From: an uncultured bacterium
GTDB taxonomy: Bacteria > Sysuimicrobiota > Sysuimicrobiia > Sysuimicrobiales > Sysuimicrobiaceae
Direction: 5' to 3'
DNA length: 64,000 nt
Assembly (NCBI GenBank): GCA_938028835.1
Contig: CALIMJ010000010.1
Span: 1-64,000, forward strand
In this document: one piece after another, positions 50,970 to 60,200 of the stretch
Position numbering within the stretch: position 1 is the first letter of the stretch
Layout: each line of letters starts with the position of its first letter
Translations under genes and position numbers: made by a program
The notes under the pieces: generated by a model
Databases searched by the model: none
Seen by the model: the letters and a program-made list of their open reading frames with translations, nothing else
Told to the model about the DNA's origin: nothing

Positions 50970-52613
50970 ATGACCCGGGCGCAGCTCGAGCACCTGCTGC
51001 AGCGTAAGTCGGCGGAGATCGCCGCCCTGCGGGAGATCAGCCGCACCATCAGCCAGGCCCACGACCTGGACACCACCTTGACCACCATCACCCGGAAGAC
51101 CGCGGAGGTCATGGGCATGGACTCCTGCTCCCTGTACCTGCTGGACCCGCAGGGCGACTACCTGGTCCTCCGGGCCACCACCGGGCTTGCGCCGGAGGCG
51201 GTGGGCCGGGCTCGGCTTCGGCTGGGCGAGGGCCTCACGGGCTGGGCCGCCCTGCACGAGCAGCCCGCTTGGAGCAGCAACGCGCCCAGCGACCCCCGCT
51301 TCGTGCTGCTGCCGGAGACCGAGGAGCTCCGCTTCCGGTCCCTGCTCGCGGTGCCCCTGGTGGTGGGCGGGCGGGTCCTCGGGGCCATGAACGTGCAGAC
51401 CCGCAACACCCACGAGTTCACCGACGACGAGGTGGAGCTGCTGAGCATGATCGCGGACCTGGCGGGCGGCGCCATCGAGAAGGCCACCCTGCACGACCAC
51501 ATGCGCCGCCAGATCCGGGAGCTATCCACCCTGGCGGAACTCAGCCAGACCCTCACCTCCCCGCTGTACCTGGAGCAGGTCCTGCAGGTGATCGTGGAGA
51601 TGGCCGCCCGCATGCTGGAGGCCCGGCTGTGCTCCCTGCTGCTGGTGGACGACTCCACGGGGGTGCTGCGGCCTGCGGCGGCTCACCCCGCGGGCGAGGC
51701 GTACACGGAACGGGCGCCGATCCCTCTCGGCTCGGGGATCGCGGGCCGGGTGGCTCAGACGGGGGAGATGGAGGTGGTAACGGACCTGTGGACCGAGCCG
51801 CGCTTCTCCGACCCCGACTTCGCGCGCCGGCAAGGTCTTCGGTCCATGGTATCCGTGCCGCTACGGGTGCGGGACCGGGTGATCGGGGTGTTGAACTGCT
51901 ACCGCGGACGACCCGCAGCCTTCTCCCCCGCCGACGTCAACCTCCTCACCACCCTCGCCACCCAGACCGCCCTGGCCATCGAGAACGCCAACCTGGTCAT
52001 GCGGTCCGCGGTGGTGCGGGAGATGCACCACCGGGTGAAGAACAACCTGCAGACCATCGCCATGCTCCTGCGACTGCAGCTGGCGGACGGTCGAGAGCCC
52101 TCGGGGCGCGAGGTGCTCACGGAGACCATCAACCGGGTGCTGGGGATTGCCGCGGTGCACGAGATCCTGTCCCTGGAGGGGTTCCGCACCGTCAACCTGC
52201 GGGAAGTGCTCGACCGCCTCACCCACGCGGTGGTGGCCAACATGCGGCGGCCGGACCTGCGGCTGGAGGTCTCCGTGCAGGGGGACGACGTCTACTTCCC
52301 CTCGCAGCCCGCCACCTCCGCTGCGCTAGTGGCCACCGAGCTGGTTCAGAACGCTTTGGAGCACGCGTTTCGGGACCGCACCCGCGGCCACCTGTGGGTG
52401 CGGCTGCTGGACGCTCCCACCCACGTGGTGCTGGAGGTGGAGGACGACGGGGCAGGCCTGCCCGAGGGGTTCGACCCCGCCCGCTCCTCTGACCTGGGAC
52501 TGCGCATCGCCCGTACCCTGGTGCAGGAGGACCTGCGGGGAGAGCTGGTGGCCGAGCGGGGCGTGGGGGCCCGCTTCGTCGTGCGCATCCCCAAGGAGGT
52601 CCTGCGGACGTGA
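50970..52613 (+). CDS. Cytoplasmic GAF-GAF-HisKA_2 sensor histidine kinase
   Basis: A 547-residue soluble kinase. An N-terminal coiled helix, GAF domain 1 (about 15-170), GAF domain 2 (about 185-350), a HisKA_2 dimerisation domain with phospho-acceptor in MHHRVKNNLQTIAMLLRLQL, and a HATPase domain (VATELVQNALEHAF, EVEDDGAGLP, DLGLRIARTLV). HisKA_2 kinases typically pair with ANTAR regulators (EutW-EutV). A TACAAT element 13 nt before ATG 50970 makes the message almost leaderless. The ANTAR regulator overlaps its stop (GTGA). The GAF ligand is unknown. Confidence 0.9.
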   Translation: MTRAQLEHLLQRKSAEIAALREISRTISQAHDLDTTLTTITRKTAEVMGMDSCSLYLLDPQGDYLVLRATTGLAPEAVGRARLRLGEGLTGWAALHEQPAWSSNAPSDPRFVLLPETEELRFRSLLAVPLVVGGRVLGAMNVQTRNTHEFTDDEVELLSMIADLAGGAIEKATLHDHMRRQIRELSTLAELSQTLTSPLYLEQVLQVIVEMAARMLEARLCSLLLVDDSTGVLRPAAAHPAGEAYTERAPIPLGSGIAGRVAQTGEMEVVTDLWTEPRFSDPDFARRQGLRSMVSVPLRVRDRVIGVLNCYRGRPAAFSPADVNLLTTLATQTALAIENANLVMRSAVVREMHHRVKNNLQTIAMLLRLQLADGREPSGREVLTETINRVLGIAAVHEILSLEGFRTVNLREVLDRLTHAVVANMRRPDLRLEVSVQGDDVYFPSQPATSAALVATELVQNALEHAFRDRTRGHLWVRLLDAPTHVVLEVEDDGAGLPEGFDPARSSDLGLRIARTLVQEDLRGELVAERGVGARFVVRIPKEVLRT

Positions 52614-53179
52614 GGCGGATCGTCATCGCGGACGACGAGGCCCTCATCCGCATGGGACTGCGGGCCATGCTGGAGGACCGCGGGTACCGGGTGGTGGGCG
52701 AGGCCTCCGACGGCAAGCGGGCGGTGGAGCTGGTCCAGCGCCTGCGGCCGGACCTGGTGTTCCTGGATGTGAAGATGCCAGAAATGGACGGGTTGGGGGC
52801 CGCCGCCCGGATCCAGGAGGTGCGGCCCACCCCGGTGGTCCTGCTGACCGCGTACAGCGAGCGCGAGCTGGTCAAGCAGGCCCAGCGGGCCGGGGTCCTC
52901 GCCTACCTGGTCAAGCCCATCAAGGAAGAGGACCTCGTGCCCGCCATCGAGGTGGCGCTAGCCCGGTTTGCGGACCTGCAGCGCAAAGACGAGCGCATCG
53001 GGGAGTTAGAAGAGCAGCTGCAGACTCGCAAGCTGGTGGAGCGCGCCAAGGGGCTGCTGATGCAGCGGGAGGGGTTGTCGGAAGAGGAAGCCTTCCGACG
53101 TATCCAGCTGGAGGCCCGGCGCACCCGCCGCACCATGCGGGAGGTGGCCCGGGAGATCCTCGGCGAGGACCCCCGCTAG
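52610..53179 (+). CDS. Response regulator with ANTAR RNA-binding domain (kinase partner)
   Basis: A 189-residue regulator: receiver domain (IVIADDEALIRMGLRAML, Asp in LVFLDVKMPEMDG, Lys in YLVKPIKEED), a coiled linker (DERIGELEEQLQTRKLVE) and a C-terminal ANTAR domain (RAKGLLMQREGLSEEEAF, then RTMREVAREIL). ANTAR dimers bind paired RNA hairpins and prevent transcription termination. GTG 52610 overlaps the kinase stop, so they form one two-component pair. A paralogue sits between gltB and amtB without a kinase gene beside it; this kinase may serve both. Confidence 0.92.
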   Translation: MRRIVIADDEALIRMGLRAMLEDRGYRVVGEASDGKRAVELVQRLRPDLVFLDVKMPEMDGLGAAARIQEVRPTPVVLLTAYSERELVKQAQRAGVLAYLVKPIKEEDLVPAIEVALARFADLQRKDERIGELEEQLQTRKLVERAKGLLMQREGLSEEEAFRRIQLEARRTRRTMREVAREILGEDPR

Positions 53180-53191
53180 TCCGCGGGAGGG

Positions 53192-53657
53192 TCAGCCCGC
53201 CGGCTCCGCCTCGGTGCGGAGCTGGCGCAGGAGGGTGGCCATCTCCACCGCGGCCAGCGCCGCGTCGCGGCCCCGGTTGCCGGCCTTCCCTCCCGCCCGC
53301 TCGGCCGCCTGCTGCGGGTCGTCCGCGGTCACCACCCCGTAGAGTACGGGGACGCCGCTATCCAGCGCCGCGCGCGCGATGCCCGCCGCGCTGTGGCCGG
53401 CCACGTACTCGAAGTGGGGCGTCTCCCCGCGCACCACCGCCCCCACGCACACCACCGCGTCGTAGCGGCCGGAGCGCGCCAGCCGCGCGGCCACCAAGGG
53501 GATCTCGAACGCCCCGGGGACCCACGCCACGTCTACCTCCTCCACGCCGCACCGGCGGAGCCCGTCCAGGGCTCCGTCCACCAGGAGCCGCGTGGTGGCC
53601 TCGTTGAACCGGCTGGCCACGACACCCACCCGCAGCCCTCTGCCGTCCAGGGATCCC

Positions 53658-53680
<23 letters not shown>
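53192..53680 (-). CDS. ribH: 6,7-dimethyl-8-ribityllumazine synthase
   Basis: A 162-residue lumazine synthase: VGVVASRFNEATTRLLVDGAL, the VPGAFEIPLVA motif, GAVVRGETPHFEYVAG and VLTADDP-type VVTADDPQQAAERAGG near the end. It condenses the two riboflavin precursors. It starts at GTG 53680 or the adjacent ATG and overlaps ribBA by 23 nt. It converges on the ANTAR gene with 12 nt between. Confidence 0.94.
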
Positions 53681-54889
<1,209 letters not shown>

Positions 54890-54893
<4 letters not shown>

Positions 54894-55474
54894 CGTCCGG
54901 ACCCTCCCAGCAGCCGCTCCAGGTATTTCGCCAGCACGTCGACCTCCAGGTTCACCGGGTCGCCCGGGCCGCGCAGGCCCAGGGTGGTGCGCTGCAAGGT
55001 CTGCGGGATCAGGCAGACGCGGAAGCTGCGCGACGTCAGGGCTGCCACGGTGAGGCTCACACCGTCCACCGCAACCGATCCTCGCTCCACCAGATACCGG
55101 AGGACGCTGGTCGGTGCAGCCACCTCCATCCACCGCGCCTGCCCGTCCGGCCGTACCCACTTCACCCGCCCCACCGCGTCCACGTGTCCCTGGACCAGGT
55201 GCCCTCCCAGCCGCTGCGCCAGGCGCAGCGGCCGCTCCAGGTTCACCGGGTCCCCTGCTTTCCGCCTCCCCAGGGTGGTGCGCTGGAGGGTCGCGGGTCC
55301 CAGGTCGGCCTCGAACCCTGACCGGTCCACGCGCACCGCGGTCAGGCACACCCCGTCCACCGCCACGCTGTCGCCCGGCCGCAGCCCGCGCACCACGCGC
55401 TGGGCCTCTACCCGCAGACGGCTTCCCCGCCGCGACGCGACCCGTCCGACTTCCTCCACGATCCCGGTGAACAC
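54890..55474 (-). CDS. ribE: Riboflavin synthase, alpha subunit
   Basis: A 194-residue protein built of two lumazine-binding repeats. The N-terminus is MFTGIVEEVGRV; each repeat has a SVAVDGVCLT or SVAVDGVSLT motif, and TLQRTTLG occurs in both halves. It dismutates two lumazines to riboflavin. The start GTG 55474 directly follows the ribD stop. Confidence 0.94.
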
Positions 55475-56587
55475 TCAGGCCTCCACCGCCAGGCGGCCGC
55501 GCACGCGGCCCTCCACGCACAGGTCCGGGCCGAACCGGCGCACCGTCACCTCCTCCAGTGGCAGGGCGTGCACGAGCTCGGCCACGCCCTGTCCGGAGAC
55601 AGGCCCGGGTGCGGCTCGGCCCCCCACCACCACCGGCGCCACGAAGGCGATCACCCGATCCACAAGCCCGGCCTCCAACAGGGAGGCGTGCAGGGCGCTA
55701 CCGCCCTCTGCGAGCACACTCAGCACCCCACGGTCGGCGAGCCTGCGCAACAGGTCGCGCAGGGACACGCCCCCCGCCTCTGGCTCGCACACCCACACCT
55801 CCGCGCCTGCACGCCGTAACCGCTCGGCCCGGCTTGGATGCGCGCGCGAGGTGGTCGCCACCACCACCGGCGAACTTCCCTCCCGCAGCATCCTGGCATC
55901 CTCCGGGAGGTGCGCCCCGCTGTCCACCACGACCCGCAGGGGGTCCCGGCCACCGGGGAGGCGACACGTGAGGGCGGGGTCGTCGCGCAGGGCGGTCCCG
56001 CACCCCACGAGGACGGCGTCGTGATGGTCCCGCAGGCGGTGTGCGTACTCCCGGGCCTGCGGCCCCGTGATCCATCGTGAGGCGCCTGTACGGGTGGCGA
56101 TGCGGCCGTCCACGGACATGGCCCACTTGCAGGTCACCCACGGGAGCCCGGTGGTCCGGTGCTTTACGTACGCGGCGTTGACGCGCCGGGCTTCCTCCTC
56201 GAGCACGCCCACCGCCACCTCCACCCCGGCTTCGCGCAGCCGCCGGATTCCTCGTCCCCTTACCCTCGGGTCTGGGTCCTCCATCGCCACCACCAAGCGG
56301 CGGACTCCCGCAGCGAGGATGGCTTCCGTGCACGGGGGAGTCCGGCCGTGGTGGTCGCAGGGTTCCAGGCTCACGTACAGGGTGGCTTTGCGCGCCAGCT
56401 CGCCCGCGCGGGCCAGAGCTTCCACCTCCGCGTGCGGCTCGCCTGCCGCCCGATGGTAGCCGCAGGCCACCTCCACGCCGTCCCGCACCACCACCGCCCC
56501 CACGACGGGGTTGGGGCTGGTGCGGCCCAGGCCCAGGCAGGCCAGCCGCAGCGCCCGCCGCATCCAGAACACGTCGCGTAAGCGCAT
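55475..56587 (-). CDS. ribD: Bifunctional diaminohydroxyphosphoribosylaminopyrimidine deaminase / reductase
   Basis: A 370-residue enzyme. The deaminase domain has the zinc site GEPHAEVEALARAG and PCDHHGRTPPC; the reductase domain follows with KWAMSVDGRIATRTGASRWI, LVGCGTALRDDP and VLAEGGSALHASLLEAG. It is the first gene of the ribD-ribE-ribBA-ribH operon. ATG 56587 is at the base of a 12-bp hairpin and lies 150 nt after an FMN riboswitch. Confidence 0.94.
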   Translation of the reverse strand: MRLRDVFWMRRALRLACLGLGRTSPNPVVGAVVVRDGVEVACGYHRAAGEPHAEVEALARAGELARKATLYVSLEPCDHHGRTPPCTEAILAAGVRRLVVAMEDPDPRVRGRGIRRLREAGVEVAVGVLEEEARRVNAAYVKHRTTGLPWVTCKWAMSVDGRIATRTGASRWITGPQAREYAHRLRDHHDAVLVGCGTALRDDPALTCRLPGGRDPLRVVVDSGAHLPEDARMLREGSSPVVVATTSRAHPSRAERLRRAGAEVWVCEPEAGGVSLRDLLRRLADRGVLSVLAEGGSALHASLLEAGLVDRVIAFVAPVVVGGRAAPGPVSGQGVAELVHALPLEEVTVRRFGPDLCVEGRVRGRLAVEA

Positions 56588-56614
56588 GCGCCCGGAGGTA
56601 AGACCTCCGGGCGC
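56588..56614 (-). promoter_or_regulatory. 12-bp hairpin abutting the ribD start codon, sequestering the ribosome site
   Basis: On the minus strand GCGCCCGGAGGT (56614-56603), a 3-nt loop and ACCTCCGGGCGC (56599-56588) form a perfect stem ending one base before ATG 56587. The GGAGGT ribosome site lies in the 5' arm and is paired with its complement. No U-run follows, so it looks like a translational switch rather than a terminator, probably an output of the upstream FMN aptamer. Confidence 0.6.
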
Positions 56615-56735
56615 TGAGGGGAAGCCAGCCACCGGACTCCTGCGTCCGGGACCCGCGGCCGGACGCGCCTCCACGGCGTGGCCTCGCCCGTCTGGCACGG
56701 CGGCACGCCGGCCACGCCCGGCGTAGTCTGGCGAC

Positions 56736-56907
56736 CTCCTCCCATCCGGACTGTACCGTCGGCCCCGGACTGGGCTCCCCAGGAGCCGCCACCGGAGTCC
56801 ACCGCGCCGCAGACCGTGCGCGGGTCGCGGGCTCACGCCGGCCGTCGCCGGCGCCTACCGCCGGTCGGGAATCAGGGACCGTGCGATCCCCTCACCCTGC
56901 CCCGAAG
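56736..56907 (-). ncRNA. FMN riboswitch (RFN element)
   Basis: On the minus strand the conserved blocks appear in order: GGGGCAGGGTGA, TTCCCGACCGGCGGTA, GAGCCCGCGA, GTGGACTCCGGTG, then CCGGGGCCGACGGTACAGTC and CGGATGGGAG. The first arm after GGGTGA and the arm before CCGGGGCC carry longer hairpins than the usual short AAATT turns. It senses FMN and controls the riboflavin operon. A promoter with TACAAT (56933-56928) is just upstream. Confidence 0.95.
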
Positions 56908-56914
56908 GTCCTAC

Positions 56915-57056
56915 CAGTTTTCACACGATTGTACCAGGGCGAAGCGCCGCTGCGCTTCCCCGAACGTTCGGCGTGGAACGTTCGGCTATGCCGATCTTCC
57001 GGGCCTGTGTTTCACACGATTCCCACGAACTGGGCTTCTTTTCCCAGCCGAGCCCG
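56915..57056. promoter_or_regulatory. Divergent regulatory region between the rib operon and gltB with repeats
   Basis: Within 140 bp there are two copies of GAACGTTC (56964-56971 and 56978-56985), centre to centre 14 bp, the first inside a 12-bp palindrome CCGAACGTTCGG; a 12-bp direct repeat TTTCACACGATT (56919-56930 and 57010-57021); and an inverted repeat GAAGCGC/GCGCTTC (56943-56960). The rib -10 element TACAAT (minus, 56933-56928) overlaps the first TTTCACACGATT copy. The spaced palindromes look like a dimer-of-dimers operator for an unknown regulator. Confidence 0.45.
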
Positions 57057-57085
57057 TTGACAGCTACACCCGACGCTGCTATCTA
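57057..57085 (+). promoter_or_regulatory. Predicted promoter of gltB with CCCGTTGACA element
   Basis: TTGACA (57057-57062), a 17-nt spacer and TATCTA (57080-57085). The -35 element is preceded by CCCG, making the decamer CCCGTTGACA also seen before the ANTAR gene and amtB. Start near 57092, leaving a leader of about 190 nt. Confidence 0.6.
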
Positions 57086-57167
57086 ACAAAGAAACAAAAT
57101 CGCTCGTGAGGAAGTGCGCCTAGGGTTCCGCGGCCTAACCCCGGCCGGCCTGGACCGAGCGGCGCAG

Positions 57168-57246
57168 GCGGGTTTCCGGACCCGCTACACCGTCGGGACA
57201 AAAGCCCGAGGGGGAGGTTCCTCAGGCAGAGGCCCCCTCGGGCTTT
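57168..57246 (+). promoter_or_regulatory. Candidate attenuator in the gltB leader: two hairpins overlapping a terminator-like stem
   Basis: P1: GCGGGT/ACCCGC with a 6-nt loop (57168-57185). P2: TCGGG/CCCGA with a 7-nt loop (57193-57209). Then a 14-bp stem AAAGCCCGAGGGGG/CCCCCTCGGGCTTT (57201-57214 with 57233-57246) whose 5' arm overlaps P2, so P2 and this stem exclude each other. The following bases are only mildly U-rich (CTTTGGGCTATCTT), so it is a weak terminator by eye. Two hairpins in tandem, the second overlapping a terminator, is the layout of ANTAR-type antitermination leaders. Confidence 0.5.
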
Positions 57247-57285
57247 GGGCTATCTTCAAGATCTCCTGAGGAGGGAGCCGGGACC

Positions 57286-60200
57286 GTGACGTCTCTGGCA
57301 GCGTTTCCCGAGCGCGACGCGTGCGGGGTGGGGTTCGTGGCGCGTCTGGACGCGGCCCCGTCCCACGCCGTGCTGCAGGCGGCGTTGACCGCCCTCCGCA
57401 ACCTAGCCCACCGGGGCGCGCAGGCTGCGGACGGCCGCACGGGGGACGGAGCGGGGGTGCTCACGGAGATTCCGCACGGGCTGTTCGCCCGGGTGCTGCG
57501 GGAGATGGGCTGCCGCGGAGACGGGCGGCCTCTCGTGGTCGGCGTCTTCTTCTTTCCGGCAGGGGACGAGGTCTACCGGGTCTGCCGGGCGGTGTGCGAG
57601 GAGGAGTTCCAGCGTGCGGGCCTGCAGCTGTTGGGATGGCGCAACCCGCCGGTGCAGCCCAAAGCACTGGGCGAGTACGCCCTCCGCACCCTGCCCCGCA
57701 TCGAACAGGCGCTCCTCACCGCCTCCCCGGACCTGGATCCGGAGGCCCTGGAGCGGCACCTGTACCTGGTCCGGCGCCGCATCGAGAAACGCGCGGCGCC
57801 CCTGGGCCTGTACGTCCCCTCGCTTTCCTCCCGCACCGTGGTGTACAAGGCCCTGGTGTCCGCTCCACAGCTGGAGCGCTTCTACCTGGACCTGCAGGAC
57901 CCGGACTTCGCGGTCCGGGCCGCGGTGTTCCACCAGCGGTACAGCACCAACACCAATCCCTCGTGGCAGCTGGCGCAGCCCTTCCGCCTGCTGGCCCACA
58001 ACGGCGAGATCAACACCCTGCTGGGCAACGTGAACTGGATGCGGGCGCGGGAGGGCGGCCTGTCCAGCAGCCTGTGGGGGGACCGGCTGCACGAGCTGCT
58101 CCCCGTGATCCAGGAGGGCGGCAGCGACAGCGCCATGCTGGACAATGTGCTGGAGCTGCTGCGCCGCAGTGGCCGGGACCTGCCGCACGCGCTGCGGATG
58201 CTGGTCCCTGAGGCATGGGAGGGCGCGTGGGAGCTCGAGGGTTCCGTGCGCGGCTTCTACCGGTACCACGCGTGCCTGGCCGAACCCTGGGACGGTCCCG
58301 CGGCGCTGGCCTTCTTCGACGGACGCACGGTGGGCATGGCCCTGGACCGCAACGGCCTGCGTCCCGCCCGCTACACCGTCACCCGCGACGGTCTGGTGGT
58401 GGCTGCCTCCGAGGTGGGCGTGCTGCCCATCGCCCCCGGGAGAGTCCTTGAGCGCGGCCGGCTGGGGCCAGGCCACATGGTCGTGGTAGACCTGGAGGCG
58501 CGCCAGCTCCTCCACCCCCCCGAGATCCGCCGCCAACTGGCCTCGCGCCGGCCATACGCCAAGTGGGTGGAGCGTCTGGTGCGCGTGGACCCCAAGCCGC
58601 AGCCTCGGCCACACGCGGGCGCCCCCCTCCATCTCCTGCACCTCGCCTTCGGCTACACCAAGGAGGACCTGCAGCGGGTGTTGCAGGCCATGGCCGCAGA
58701 CGGCAAGGACGCGGTGGGCTCCATGGGAGACGACACCCCGCCTTCCGCCCTGTCCAGCCAGCCCCGGCTGCTGTACCAGTTCTTCCGCCAGCGCTTCGCC
58801 CAGGTCACCAACCCTCCCATCGACCCGCTGCGGGAGCGCCTGGTGATGTCCCTGGAAGTGCGTCTGGGCCCGCGCCGGTCGTTCCTGGAAGAAACTCCCG
58901 AGCATGCCGACCTCGTGGAGCTGGCAAGCCCCGTGCTGCCGGACCTGGATTGGCTGGACGAGGTCCCCCTGAAGCCCTGTCGCCTCGACGCTACCTTCGA
59001 GGCGTCCTGGGGGTCGCAGGGCCTGCAGGAAGCGCTGGACCGCCTGTGCCGGGAGGCCGCGGAGGCCGTGCGGGACGGCTGCACGGCTTTGGTCCTGACC
59101 GACCGCGGCGTCAGCCGGGAGCGCGCGCCCATCCCTGCCTTGCTGGCCACCGCGGCCGTCCACCACCACCTCATCCGTCAGGGGCTGCGGCTCAGCACCG
59201 CCCTGCTGGTGGAGACCGGCGAGGCGCGGGAGGTCCACCACGTGGCGTGCCTGGTGGGCTACGGCGCCGAGGGGGTCTACCCCTACTTGGCCCTGGAGAC
59301 CGCCCAGAAGCTCTCGCCCGAGGGGGCGGCGAACCTCAAGAAAGCGCTAGAGGCCGGCCTGCTCAAGGTCATGGCCAAGATGGGGATTGCCCCCCTGCAG
59401 GCGTACTGCGGGGCCCAGATCTTCGAGACCATCGGACTGGACCGGGCCCTGGTGGAGCGCTACTTCCCGGGGACCCCCAACCACGCGCCGGGCGTAGATC
59501 TGGCAGCCCTCGCGCGGGACGTGCTGGACCGCCACGCCGCCTATCGACGCGCGCTCGACGGCGAGCCCGCCAGCGTCCCCGACATCGGTTTCTACCGGTA
59601 CCGGCACGGGGGCGAGCAGCACGGGTTCGAGCCCGACGTGGTGAAGGCCATCCACCGGGTAAGCCTCCACGGCGCAGAGGAGTACCCGAAGCTGGCCCAG
59701 CTAGTGGGCTCCAGGCCCCCGCAGGCCCTGCGCGACCTCCTGGAGATCCGGCCCGCCGGACCGCCGGTCCCCCTGGAGGAGGTGGAGCCGGTGGCGCGTA
59801 TCCTCCGCCGGTTCGTGATCTCCGCCATGTCCCACGGAGCCCTCTCCCGGGAGGCCCACGAGACCCTGGCTATCGCGGCCAACCGACTGGGCATGCGCAG
59901 CAACAGCGGCGAGGGCGGCGAGGATCCCGCCCGTCGGAAGGTACGGCCCAACGGGGACTGGCCTAACACCACCATCAAGCAGGTGGCCTCCGGCCGGTTC
60001 GGAGTGACCGCGGGGTACCTGCGGTCGGCAATGGAGCTGGAGATCAAGATGGCCCAGGGCAGCAAGCCCGGTGAGGGTGGGCAGCTGCTGGGGCACAAGG
60101 TCACTGAAGAGATCGCTCGGCTGCGGAAGACGCAGCCCGGTACGACCCTCATCTCCCCGCCGCCTCACCACGACATCTACAGCATCGAGGACCTCGCCCA

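Noticed and set aside
57168-57209. Exact match to the published ANTAR RNA motif (paired hairpins with A1/G4 six-base loops)
   Set aside because: P1 has loop TTCCGG and P2 a seven-base loop, and the amtB hairpin loop is CAGGTT; none has A1 and G4. Only the general architecture matches, so ANTAR binding is a hypothesis.
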